DNA from: Peteryoungia ipomoeae
Lineage (GTDB): Bacteria; Pseudomonadota; Alphaproteobacteria; Rhizobiales; Rhizobiaceae
Direction: 5' to 3'
Assembly: GCF_004912165.1 (NCBI RefSeq)
Contig: NZ_STGV01000001.1
Coordinates: 186,001-250,000, forward strand
Length of the DNA stretch: 64,000 nt
Positions 1 through 7,966 of this stretch are shown here, piece by piece. How positions within the stretch are numbered: position 1 is the first letter of the stretch; the number at the start of each line of letters is the position of its first letter. Both the position numbers and the translations under genes were made by a program. The notes beneath the pieces are model-generated. The model did no database searches and was not told the DNA's origin. It saw only the letters and a program-made list of their open reading frames with translations.

Positions 1-422
1 GCTTCGTCGCTGGCACATTTGCCCCGACCAAGGCGATCTGGTCGAAGGACAACCGCACGGCCGGCTACCGGCTGTGCGGTGAAGCAAGCAAGGGCATCCG
101 CGTCGAGTGCCGCGTCGGGGGCTCGGACCTCAACCCGTATCTGGCAATGGCTGCGCTTCTTGCCGCGGGCATCGAGGGCATTGAGAAGAAGATGGAACTT
201 GAGCCGGAGTTTTCCGGCGATGCCTATGGCGCTGAGGGCGTCCGGGAAATTCCGCGGACGCTGCGCGCCGCTGCCGAGACGCTTCGCGGTTCCGCCATGC
301 TGCGCGCTGCCTTCGGCGATGACGTTGTTGACCACTATGTTCGCGCTGCCGAATGGGAGCAGGAGGAGTATGATCGGCGCATCACGGACTGGGAGGTGGC
401 ACGCGGTTTCGAACGGGCGTGA
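1..422 (+). CDS. Glutamine synthetase family protein, C-terminal part (5' end outside window)
   Basis: The frame is open from the first bases of the window and stops at 420-422, leaving about 139 residues. The string NRTAGYR followed by GSDLNPYLAMAALLAAG is the C-terminal catalytic-domain signature of glutamine synthetases, including gamma-glutamyl-amine ligases of the PuuA type. The family adds glutamate to ammonia or an amine using ATP. The next two genes on the same strand are an aldehyde dehydrogenase and an iron-type alcohol dehydrogenase, which suggests catabolism of an amine or amino alcohol by gamma-glutamylation rather than ordinary nitrogen assimilation. That role is inferred; the substrate-binding N-terminal half is not visible. 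Confidence 0.85.
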   Translation, partial: FVAGTFAPTKAIWSKDNRTAGYRLCGEASKGIRVECRVGGSDLNPYLAMAALLAAGIEGIEKKMELEPEFSGDAYGAEGVREIPRTLRAAAETLRGSAMLRAAFGDDVVDHYVRAAEWEQEEYDRRITDWEVARGFERA

Positions 423-525
423 CCAAAGGCAGCGTTGAGCTGATCCTATAATTGAGTAAGGGTGGAAACAGGGATGGCGACCCATGGTCGCCGTCATCGT
501 GACCGATGAAAACAGGAAGAAGATC

Positions 526-1911
526 ATGACCATGATCCAATGCATTTCGCCGATCGACGGATCGGTTTACGCCGAACGTCCGGCCATGTCGCTGGACGCG
601 GCGACAGATGCCGTCGGGCGGGCCCGCAAGGCGCAGAAGGCCTGGGCGCGCCGGCCACTCGAAGAGCGTGTGCAGCTCGTGCTGAAGGGCGTCGCGCGGC
701 TCAACGAGATGTCGGATGAGGTGGTGCCGGAACTCGCCCACATGATGGGTCGTCCGGTGCGCTATGGCGGGGAATACAAGGGTTTCAACGAGCGCTCCAA
801 CTATGTCGCGGCCATTGCCGCCGACGCGCTGGCGCCGCTGGTTGTTGAGGACAGCGCGACCTTTTCCCGCCGCATCGAGCGCGAGCCGCATGGCGTGGTC
901 TTTGTCATCGCGCCGTGGAACTATCCGTATATGACGGCGATCAACACGATCGCGCCGGCGCTGATGGCTGGCAATACAGTCGTCATCAAGCATGCCACCC
1001 AGACGCTGCTGGTCGGCGAGCGCATGGTGCGGGCCTTCGTCGAGGCGGGCGTCCCTGACGACGTCTTCATCAACCTCTTCCTCGATCACGCCACGACCTC
1101 GGCGCTGATTGCGGCCGGCAATTTCAACTTCATCAACTTCACCGGTTCGGTCGAAGGCGGTCGTTCGATCGAGCGGGCCGCTGCCGGAACCTTTGCCGGA
1201 CTCGGTCTCGAGCTGGGCGGCAAGGATCCGGGTTACGTCATGGAAGACGCGGATCTCGACGCTGCCGTCGACACGCTGATGGATGGCGCGACCTATAATT
1301 CCGGCCAGTGCTGCTGCGGCATCGAGCGCATCTATGTGCATGAAAGCCTCTACGACGCTTTCGTCGAGAAGTCGGTCGCCTGGGTGTCCAACTACAAGCT
1401 TGGCAATCCGCTCGACCAGGAAACGACGCTTGGACCGATGGCCAACAAGCGCTTTGCCAAGGTCGTGCGCGAGCAGATCGCAGACGCGGTTTCGAAGGGC
1501 GCCAAGGCGCTGGTCGATCCCAAGCTTTTTCCGGCCGATGACGGCGGCGCCTATATCATGCCGCAGGTTTTGGTGAACGTCGATCACTCCATGGCCTTCA
1601 TGAAGGACGAGACCTTTGGCCCGGCGGTCGGCATCATGAAGGTGAAGAGCGACGACGAAGCGCTCGCCCTGATGAACGACAGCCCCTACGGCCTGACCGC
1701 GTCGCTGTGGACGCAGGATCCGGAACGCGCCTCGCGCATCGGCCGCGAGATCGAGACCGGCACCGTCTTCATGAACCGGGCAGACTATCTCGATCCGGCG
1801 CTCTGCTGGACCGGCGTCAAGGAAACCGGCAAGGGCGGTTCGCTCTCCGTGCTTGGCTTCCAGAACCTGACCCGTCCGAAATCCTATCACCTCAAGAAAG
1901 TCACGAAATGA
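526..1911 (+). CDS. Aldehyde dehydrogenase (NAD(P)+-dependent)
   Basis: This 461-residue enzyme oxidises an aldehyde to the acid. Visible ALDH motifs are the APWNYP cofactor strand, the LELGGKDP stretch with the general-base Glu, and the NSGQCCCG nucleophile loop; three cysteines lie at 262-264 and the middle one is the usual catalytic position. The ATG at 526 is preferred over 484 because AGGAAG sits six bases before it and 484 lacks a good site. The stop codon overlaps the start of the next gene as ATGA, so the two are probably translationally coupled. With the upstream glutamine synthetase-like gene it resembles a Puu-like pathway, but the substrate is unknown. Confidence 0.9.
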   Translation: MTMIQCISPIDGSVYAERPAMSLDAATDAVGRARKAQKAWARRPLEERVQLVLKGVARLNEMSDEVVPELAHMMGRPVRYGGEYKGFNERSNYVAAIAADALAPLVVEDSATFSRRIEREPHGVVFVIAPWNYPYMTAINTIAPALMAGNTVVIKHATQTLLVGERMVRAFVEAGVPDDVFINLFLDHATTSALIAAGNFNFINFTGSVEGGRSIERAAAGTFAGLGLELGGKDPGYVMEDADLDAAVDTLMDGATYNSGQCCCGIERIYVHESLYDAFVEKSVAWVSNYKLGNPLDQETTLGPMANKRFAKVVREQIADAVSKGAKALVDPKLFPADDGGAYIMPQVLVNVDHSMAFMKDETFGPAVGIMKVKSDDEALALMNDSPYGLTASLWTQDPERASRIGREIETGTVFMNRADYLDPALCWTGVKETGKGGSLSVLGFQNLTRPKSYHLKKVTK

Positions 1912-3053
1912 ATATCGTCGCCAACTGGAGCTATCCCACCGCCATCAAGATGGGACGTGGCCGGATCAGGGAACTGGCGGATGCCTGCAAGTCGCTCGGC
2001 ATGAAGAAGCCGCTGTTGATCACCGACCGCGGCCTTGCGCCCATGGGGATCACGCAGACCGCGCTCGACGTGTTGGAAGAGGCAGGCCTCGGTCGCGCGC
2101 TGTTTGCCGATGTCGATCCGAACCCGAACGAGAAGAACCTCGAAGCCGGTATCAAGGCCTACAAGGACGGCGGTCACGACGGCGTGGTTGCCTTTGGCGG
2201 CGGCTCCGGCCTCGATCTCGGCAAATGCGTGGCCTTCATGGCCGGCCAGACCCGTCCGGTCTGGGACTTCGAAGACATCGGCGACTGGTGGACGCGGGCC
2301 AATTCCGACGGCATCGCGCCGATCGTTGCCGTGCCGACGACTGCCGGTACCGGCTCGGAAGTCGGCCGCGCCTCGGTCATCACCAATTCCGTCACCCATG
2401 TGAAGAAGATCATCTTCCATCCGAAGTTCCTGCCCGGCGTCGTCATCTGCGATCCGGAACTGACGGTCGGCATGCCGAAGATGATTACGGCAGGTACCGG
2501 CATGGACGCGTTTGCGCATTGCCTGGAAGCCTATTCCTCGCCCTTCTATCATCCGATGTCTGCCGGTATCGCGCTGGAGGGCATGCGGCTCGTGAAGGAA
2601 TTCCTGCCGCGCGCCTATCATGACGGCACCGATATCGAGGCCCGTACCAACATGATGTCGGCAGCTGCCATGGGTGCCGTCGCCTTCCAGAAGGGGCTTG
2701 GCGCCATTCACGCGCTGTCACATCCGATCGGTGCCGTTTACAACACCCATCACGGCATGACGAATGCCGTCGTCATGCCGCCGGTGCTCAAGTTCAACCG
2801 CGCGGTGATCGAGGAGCGGATCGAGCGGGCTGCGGCCTATCTCGGCATTTCCGGTGGGTTCGACGGTTTTTACGACTATGTCCTGTCGCTACGGGCCGAG
2901 CTTCATGTTCCTGAAAACCTGACAGCCATGGGCATTGCCAATGACCGGATCGACGAATTGTCGGCCATGGCGATCGAAGATCCGAGTGCAGGTGGAAACC
3001 CTGTCAAAATGACGCTTGAAAACACGAAGCAGCTTTTCGCCGACTGCTTCTGA
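1908..3053 (+). CDS. Iron-containing alcohol dehydrogenase
   Basis: The product is a 381-residue group III (Fe-ADH) dehydrogenase. It has the NAD-binding GGGSGLDLGK loop, the PTTAGTGSEVG motif and the metal-binding segments GTGMDAFAHCLEAY and HALSHPIGA followed by the HHGMTNA histidines. It interconverts an alcohol and an aldehyde. Its ATG overlaps the aldehyde dehydrogenase stop by four bases, so the two enzymes could run alcohol to aldehyde to acid in sequence. Hypothesis: an amino-alcohol substrate tagged by the upstream glutamine synthetase homologue. A GC-rich hairpin follows the stop. The family is clear; the substrate is not. Confidence 0.9.
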   Translation: MNIVANWSYPTAIKMGRGRIRELADACKSLGMKKPLLITDRGLAPMGITQTALDVLEEAGLGRALFADVDPNPNEKNLEAGIKAYKDGGHDGVVAFGGGSGLDLGKCVAFMAGQTRPVWDFEDIGDWWTRANSDGIAPIVAVPTTAGTGSEVGRASVITNSVTHVKKIIFHPKFLPGVVICDPELTVGMPKMITAGTGMDAFAHCLEAYSSPFYHPMSAGIALEGMRLVKEFLPRAYHDGTDIEARTNMMSAAAMGAVAFQKGLGAIHALSHPIGAVYNTHHGMTNAVVMPPVLKFNRAVIEERIERAAAYLGISGGFDGFYDYVLSLRAELHVPENLTAMGIANDRIDELSAMAIEDPSAGGNPVKMTLENTKQLFADCF

Positions 3054-3061
3054 TTCCCGTC

Positions 3062-3099
3062 ACGACGAAAGGCAGGGCCATCCGGCCTTGCCCTTCGTG
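3062..3099 (+). terminator. Terminator-like hairpin after the dehydrogenase operon
   Basis: A 14-bp stem (3066-3079 with 3084-3097) has one mismatch, one G-T pair and a four-base loop, nine bases after the stop codon. The following T tract is weak, so termination may be partial. Confidence 0.55.
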
Positions 3100-3336
3100 C
3101 TTCGGTTCTTAACCTTTTGTGTGGTGCTGACCTGTTTCCAAGTCACATTCAAAGCCACGCTGGATTCCTTGAATTTCCTGGCTTTTAGCACCCGCACTCC
3201 CAAAATTAGGGAGGGCGTGAAATTGTTTTGTTTGCAAATTGTTAACCATGTTTAGCAAGAATGAACATATGCAGTCGGATATCTATGACTGCGATATGAG
3301 CGATGAGCCGCTCGGATCCGATAGTGGGAAAACAGC

Positions 3337-4056
3337 ATGCCAGTCATTTCATTCGCCAATGCCAAAGGTGGCGCCGGTAAGACAACAGCAGCCCTGCTGC
3401 TTGCCACTGAACTGGCCCATCAGGGATACCGGGTAGCCATTCTGGATGCGGATCCGCAGCGCTGGATCACGCAGTGGTATGACGCAACCGGCCATCTTCA
3501 CAACATCGAAGTCATCTCGGAAGTATCCGTCGCCTCCGTCCAGGGTCATATCCGCGAGCTGTCCCGCACCAATGATTACATCATCATGGACCTCGCAGGC
3601 GCCCGCGATGCGATGGTCACAACCGGCATCGGCCTGTCGGATCACGTCCTCATCCCGGTTCAAGGCTGTGCGATGGATGCAAAGGGCGGGGCGCAGATCC
3701 TCGACCTGATCAAGCTCATGCAGAGTGCCGGTAATCTCGTCATTCCCCATTCGGTCGTGCTGACCCGCGTGACCTCGATGGTTACGACCCGCGCACTTCT
3801 CGCGATCAAGGGCCTGCTTGCCGCCCGTGGTGTGAACGTCATCAACACGGCCATTGCAGAGCGCACGGCGTTTCGCGAGATCTTCGACTGTGGCGGCACC
3901 CTATACTCGCTGGACCCGCATAAGGTCAGCAATCTCGACAAGGCCCAGGAAAACGCAAAGGCTTTTGCGGCCGAAGTCATGCGTCTGCTGCCTGCTCGCG
4001 TGGTTCGGTCCAGTGAGCCACGGCGCCTGTTCAGACTTGTCCGTTCCGCCGCCTGA
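3337..4056 (+). CDS. ParA/MinD-type ATPase, orphan (VirC1-like size)
   Basis: A 239-residue deviant Walker A ATPase. KGGAGKTT carries the signature lysine K10 and the P-loop lysine K15, and DADPQ follows the second strand. Family members form ATP-dependent dimers that position DNA or protein cargo. No parB-like gene and no obvious parS cluster lies beside it, so it is not the chromosome partition locus; it more resembles the small stand-alone ParA/VirC1-type proteins of rhizobia. It has its own 280-base upstream region and a strong downstream terminator, so it is probably monocistronic. The cargo is unknown. Confidence 0.8.
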   Translation: MPVISFANAKGGAGKTTAALLLATELAHQGYRVAILDADPQRWITQWYDATGHLHNIEVISEVSVASVQGHIRELSRTNDYIIMDLAGARDAMVTTGIGLSDHVLIPVQGCAMDAKGGAQILDLIKLMQSAGNLVIPHSVVLTRVTSMVTTRALLAIKGLLAARGVNVINTAIAERTAFREIFDCGGTLYSLDPHKVSNLDKAQENAKAFAAEVMRLLPARVVRSSEPRRLFRLVRSAA

Positions 4057-4085
4057 TAGTCCGACTCCCTGCTCGCCTCAATTTT

Positions 4086-4124
4086 CGACCCGCGTCTGGA
4101 TACCAGCGCGGGTCGTTTCGTTTT
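4086..4124 (+). terminator. Rho-independent terminator of the ParA-like gene
   Basis: Perfect 9-bp stem CGACCCGCG/CGCGGGTCG (4086-4094 with 4107-4115), extendable by an inner TGG/CCA pair, followed by TTTCGTTTT. It lies 30 bases after the stop. Confidence 0.8.
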
Positions 4125-4230
4125 CGAAGAGCGGTAATCTGCCCGGACGGTTCAAGGCTCTGTTAGCCGTGGGTCTCGGACTGTTCACCTGTCTGAAACA
4201 GCATACCTGCGATGAGGCCGAACCGGCGGC

Positions 4231-5586
4231 TCAGTCGAGAAACTCGACCGTGACACCGGCCTTCACCATCTTTGCAAGCTCGGTGGCATCCCAGTTGGTC
4301 AGGCGGATACAGCCGTGGCTCTGGGTGCGCCCGATCTTGGAGGGTTCGGGGGTGCCATGAATCCCGTAGGTTGGTTTGGACAAGGCAAGCCAGACCGTAC
4401 CGACCGGTCCGTTCGGGCCTGGCGGAATCTGCAGGATTTTCGTATTGTTGCCCTGCTGAAAGTTCACCTTGGGATTATAGGTGTACCCCGGATTGAGGGC
4501 GATACGCTCGATCGTCACAGTGCCGGAGGGCGAGGGCGTATCAGCCGAGCCGATGCTGGCTGGATAGGCAGCGATGAGCGCGCCATCCTCGCCATAGGCA
4601 AAGACCTGCTTCAAACCCTTGTCGGCTACGATGCGCGACACCTGGCCCTTTTTCGTCTCGCCGGGATCGGTGACCTTGATGATGGTGCCGGGAATGGTGA
4701 AGTCGACGCCGGGATTGAGTTCGCGCAGGTAGCCTTCGTCCATATGGAATTTCTCGGCCAGCATTTCTGCGGTCGAGGTATAGGACATGGCCGGTAGCTG
4801 GGCCTTGTGGGCGTAATCGTCGGGGATCGACGCGACATACGGGCCCGCCGCATCACCGGGGGTAATCGTATAGCTCTTGAGCGCCATGCCACCCGTCATC
4901 CGCAGGCGTTCCAGAATGTCCTCGGCATTGTTCGGGTCGAGCGTCTCGCCGGTGATCTGCTGCCAGGCAACGATGGCCTTGTTGACATTTTGCCCCATCT
5001 TGCCGTCGATGACGCCAGGGGAGACGCCTTCGCGATCAAGGAAGACCTGCAGTGCGGTGATTTCGAGCCGAGACAGATCCGATTTGACTGGAATATCCGG
5101 CGTGACGGTGCGGGCCGGCTGGGTATCTGGCGGGAGTGGCAGATCCGGGCCGCCCTGCGGCATGTCCTGCAAATTATCGTCGAAGCCGGGGCGCAGCGGT
5201 TCCACGTCAGGGATCGAGGCGGTGGTGACCTCATCATCCCAGCGTTCGGCCTGCTGCTCGTCATACTGATAGGGGTCTTCAACACCGGGCAAGGCCTGCT
5301 GGCGGCTACGCCCATTGCGCGGATAATAGCTCTCGGCCGGGATCTCGGTTGCAACCAGATTGCCGCGACGGTCAACGAGAATGGTGCGCCCCATACGGTC
5401 GCGGCTGATCGCGACTTCGCCCACTTCCGGCACGAAGTCCAGGATGTCGCCCTCCGGCGAAACCAGGAGAGTCTGCCCTTGTGCCGGTTGCCGATCATAG
5501 AAGGCCTGCGCATGCGCAAACGTGTTCGCGCAAAGAGCTACAGGCGCGACCGCCGCGAGCAGGGCAAATTTCTTGATAGAGATCAC
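4231..5586 (-). CDS. L,D-transpeptidase (ErfK/YbiS/YkuD family) with peptidoglycan-binding region
   Basis: This 451-residue exported protein begins with a signal peptide (MISIKKFALLAAVAPVALC, cleaved near AHA-QA). A Pro/Asp-rich stretch follows, then a PG_binding_1-like segment around residues 165-215 and a C-terminal YkuD domain whose SHGCIRL motif places the catalytic cysteine at 426. The family forms 3-3 peptidoglycan cross-links or attaches proteins to peptidoglycan in the periplasm; L,D-cross-links are abundant in Rhizobiaceae with polar growth. The start is a GTG with GGAA eight bases upstream and no ATG gives a better signal peptide. It is transcribed alone, divergent from the MarR gene. 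Confidence 0.9.
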   Translation of the reverse strand: MISIKKFALLAAVAPVALCANTFAHAQAFYDRQPAQGQTLLVSPEGDILDFVPEVGEVAISRDRMGRTILVDRRGNLVATEIPAESYYPRNGRSRQQALPGVEDPYQYDEQQAERWDDEVTTASIPDVEPLRPGFDDNLQDMPQGGPDLPLPPDTQPARTVTPDIPVKSDLSRLEITALQVFLDREGVSPGVIDGKMGQNVNKAIVAWQQITGETLDPNNAEDILERLRMTGGMALKSYTITPGDAAGPYVASIPDDYAHKAQLPAMSYTSTAEMLAEKFHMDEGYLRELNPGVDFTIPGTIIKVTDPGETKKGQVSRIVADKGLKQVFAYGEDGALIAAYPASIGSADTPSPSGTVTIERIALNPGYTYNPKVNFQQGNNTKILQIPPGPNGPVGTVWLALSKPTYGIHGTPEPSKIGRTQSHGCIRLTNWDATELAKMVKAGVTVEFLD

Positions 5587-5749
5587 GATTCGGATTCCTC
5601 GTCTGTGCGCGCGAGAAACGCTAGAAATTTGACACTAATGTGGAAAGAGTGAATTCATGGTGAACATCTCGCTAATTTGATAATGTGCTGGTGGAGAACC
5701 GTCTGGGGAGGCGGAAAGGACAAGGGCTGGGAGGCCCGGAGGGAGGACC

Positions 5750-6250
5750 ATGCAGGAAACCCTGCGGCTGGAGGCGTTCTGGCCTTATCGTCTTATGCGC
5801 ATGGCCGAAGTTCTGGATCGCGCTTTCGGCGCCGTCTGCGGACCGGATGATGAGCTTTCCTTTTCGGAATGGCAGGTCCTCTGGTGTCTGGCGGAGACTT
5901 CGCCCGGAACGGCGAAGGCAATCGCCCTTCGATGCGGCATGTCGAAAACCAAGATCAGCCGTGCGGTGAAAGTTCTTGAGGATCGCGCCTACATCACCCG
6001 CAGACGCGATCGATCGGATCGTCGATTCGAGCTCCTGGCGCTGACGCCTGAAGGGTTTTCGCGATTTGGAAGGCTTGAGGAGCGGGCCCGATACTTCCAG
6101 ACAGTCATCGAGGCAAATGTTGCACATGCGGATCTCGCGTCATTAAACGACGGCTTGCAAGGCGTCGAGGAGATGCTAGCGTCCGGCCCGTTCGACCAGG
6201 TTGTCGATCGCGTCGGAGGTTTGCACAATGATCACCATACAGGGAGCTAA
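5750..6250 (+). CDS. MarR-family winged-helix transcriptional regulator
   Basis: The product has 166 residues. A winged helix-turn-helix spans about residues 40-100 (recognition region KAIALRCGMSKTKISRAVKVLE) with the wing RRRDRSDRR. MarR proteins bind palindromes near their own genes and are usually released by small phenolic or oxidised ligands. The start is fixed by GGAGGGAGG just upstream of ATG 5750. Its 3' end overlaps the next gene by 23 bases, so it probably controls a transcript including the mutarotase-like gene. The ligand is unknown. Confidence 0.88.
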   Translation: MQETLRLEAFWPYRLMRMAEVLDRAFGAVCGPDDELSFSEWQVLWCLAETSPGTAKAIALRCGMSKTKISRAVKVLEDRAYITRRRDRSDRRFELLALTPEGFSRFGRLEERARYFQTVIEANVAHADLASLNDGLQGVEEMLASGPFDQVVDRVGGLHNDHHTGS

Positions 6251-7052
6251 GGGGCCGCGTCTGGTCCTGGACACAACGTCGGTGTTCGATATCGGTTCCT
6301 GCTGGGTAGACGGCGTTGATATCGCGCCGGGTCGCGCCATACCTGACGATGGCGATCGGCGAATCGACCATTCGCTGGAGGGCTTTCTTTTCACCTGCGG
6401 ACCAGACCACATCCGTCACCCCAGTGTAAATCGCAACGGTCTCAGGTTTCCGCTGCATGGTTCTGCCTCCGGGCATGGTGCACAAGATGTGCGCGTTGAA
6501 ACCGATGACGGGGATTTGGTCGCACGGGCAACGGTGCCGCTGACGCTCGTTGGCGGCCATCTGGCGGAATTGCAGCGCGAGTGGCGGATCAAGGCCGAAA
6601 GCGGCGAAGTCGTTCTTTCCGATCTTCTGATAAATACAGGGCCTGCGGCTTTCCCGTGCTTTCTGATGTATCATATGAACATCGGTTCAAAACACTTCGA
6701 TGCTGGCACCCGCCTTCATGGAGGCATGCTCGCGGGAGGCGGAATTCCATGGGCATTCGAGTCCGAAGACGGCGGATTGTTCTGTGTGCCGGCCGATCAA
6801 GATGCCATGGCGGAGGTGAGACTAGGCCCCATGCTTGCCCTCGGCGCCAAGACTTTGCGCGTCTCTTTCCGCACCGATACGCTGCCACATCTTCAGGTCT
6901 GGCACAATCAGCGCCTGTCTGCCCGTGTGCTTGGCATCGAGCCCGTGTCGCACCGGTTGGCGGATCGCCAAGCACTTGAGCTGGCTGATGAAATCACCAT
7001 GCTCCAGCCAGGGGAGAGCCGGAGCTTCGGACTTTCTTTTTCCTTTGAGTGA
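6228..7052 (+). CDS. DUF4432-like galactose-mutarotase-fold protein
   Basis: This 274-residue soluble protein resembles the DUF4432/aldose-1-epimerase-like beta-sandwich family. Histidines in FHLMYHMNIGS-like and LQVWHN positions fit a sugar-binding cleft. The ATG at 6228 has GGAGG eight bases upstream and lies inside the end of the MarR gene; a TTG at 6201 is less likely. Members act on or bind sugars, and none of the evidence identifies which one. Coupling to the MarR gene suggests it responds to the same signal. Confidence 0.65.
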   Translation: MITIQGAKGPRLVLDTTSVFDIGSCWVDGVDIAPGRAIPDDGDRRIDHSLEGFLFTCGPDHIRHPSVNRNGLRFPLHGSASGHGAQDVRVETDDGDLVARATVPLTLVGGHLAELQREWRIKAESGEVVLSDLLINTGPAAFPCFLMYHMNIGSKHFDAGTRLHGGMLAGGGIPWAFESEDGGLFCVPADQDAMAEVRLGPMLALGAKTLRVSFRTDTLPHLQVWHNQRLSARVLGIEPVSHRLADRQALELADEITMLQPGESRSFGLSFSFE

Positions 7053-7134
7053 GGCTTTGCGAACAGTGCCTGTCATTGACGCTCATGCCGTCGCGTCGTA
7101 GATGTTTGGCCCACAGGATTTACGAGGTGCGCCG

Positions 7135-7473
7135 ATGAACATCAGGCAGATCAACGAGGAATATTCGGTCAGCGGGCAGATCACCGTCGATGAGGTCGAC
7201 GAGATCAAGGCGCTCGGTTTCAAGTCCATTGTCTGCCATCGACCCGATGGCGAAGACTTCGGTCAACCGGCGTTTGCGGAAATCGCCAAGCGCGCTGAAG
7301 AGCTCGGCCTGAAGATCAAGCACGTGCCGGTCGGACCGATGGGTGTGACGCCGGATGCGGTGGCCGGCATGGTCGATGCGCTTGAGGATTTCGAGCGACC
7401 GATGCTTGGCTATTGCCGTTCGGGCGCGCGCTCGACAGCCACTTACGAGCATGCCCAGCGCCAACGCGGCTGA
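7135..7473 (+). CDS. TIGR01244-type rhodanese/phosphatase-like protein
   Basis: The product has 112 residues. The C-terminal active-site loop YCRSGARS carries a nucleophilic cysteine in a six-residue rhodanese-type loop, and IVCHRPDGE is typical of this small family (DUF442/TIGR01244). In related proteins the domain is fused to a persulfide dioxygenase-like hydrolase and is linked to sulfide handling. Here it stands alone. ATG 7135 is preferred over 7102 because GAGG precedes it and it restores family length. The sulfurtransferase role is inferred. Confidence 0.75.
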   Translation: MNIRQINEEYSVSGQITVDEVDEIKALGFKSIVCHRPDGEDFGQPAFAEIAKRAEELGLKIKHVPVGPMGVTPDAVAGMVDALEDFERPMLGYCRSGARSTATYEHAQRQRG

Positions 7474-7551
7474 GATTGCACGCTCGCCTTTGCGGATGGC
7501 CTTCGGGTCGTCCCCAGTATTTCCACAGGTCTTAAAGCAGGAGTGAAGTCC

Positions 7552-7893
7552 ATGAGCATCAAGCGTATCGAACCCGGCAAGCGCATGAGCGGCGCCGTCG
7601 TTCACGGCAACACCGTCTATCTCGCCGGTCAGGTCGGTGAAGGCGCGACGGTTGCCGAGCAGTCGAAGGCCGCCTTGGCCGAAGTTGATCGTCTGCTGGC
7701 CGCTGCCGGTTCGAACAAGTCGAAGATCCTGCAGACCATCATCTACCTTGCAGACATGTCGACCTTTGCCGAAATGAACGCCGTTTGGGAAGGCTGGATC
7801 GATCCGGAAAACCCGCCGGCCCGCGCCACGAGCGGCGCGCCGCTCGCCACGCGCGACTACAAGGTCGAGTTCATCGTGACCGCTGCCATCTGA
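7552..7893 (+). CDS. RidA/YjgF-family protein
   Basis: The 113-residue product has the family strands GNTVYLAGQVG and ILQTIIYLADMSTFAEMNAVWEGW and the late Arg position (PPARATSGA). RidA proteins hydrolyse reactive enamine/imine intermediates released by PLP enzymes. ATG 7552 has AGGAG eight bases upstream; the in-frame GTG at 7543 lies within that site and is rejected. A strong hairpin follows. It probably shares a transcript with the rhodanese-like gene 78 bases upstream. Confidence 0.88.
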   Translation: MSIKRIEPGKRMSGAVVHGNTVYLAGQVGEGATVAEQSKAALAEVDRLLAAAGSNKSKILQTIIYLADMSTFAEMNAVWEGWIDPENPPARATSGAPLATRDYKVEFIVTAAI

Positions 7894-7918
7894 TTTATTT
7901 GGCAACGTGTAGAATGCG

Positions 7919-7945
7919 AAAGGCCGGGAGCGATCCCGGCCTTTT
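7919..7945. terminator. Terminator between convergent RidA and TPP-enzyme genes
   Basis: An 11-bp stem AAAGGCCGGGA/TCCCGGCCTTT with loop GCGA is followed by TTCTCTTT on the + strand. The A-rich left flank lets it also work for the converging minus-strand operon. Confidence 0.85.
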
Positions 7946-7966
7946 CTCTTTGAAGTCAAGGATCTG

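Noticed and set aside
382..1890. 502-codon minus-strand frame opposite the aldehyde dehydrogenase
   Set aside because: The + strand frame has all ALDH motifs; the antisense translation is His/Arg-rich and featureless.
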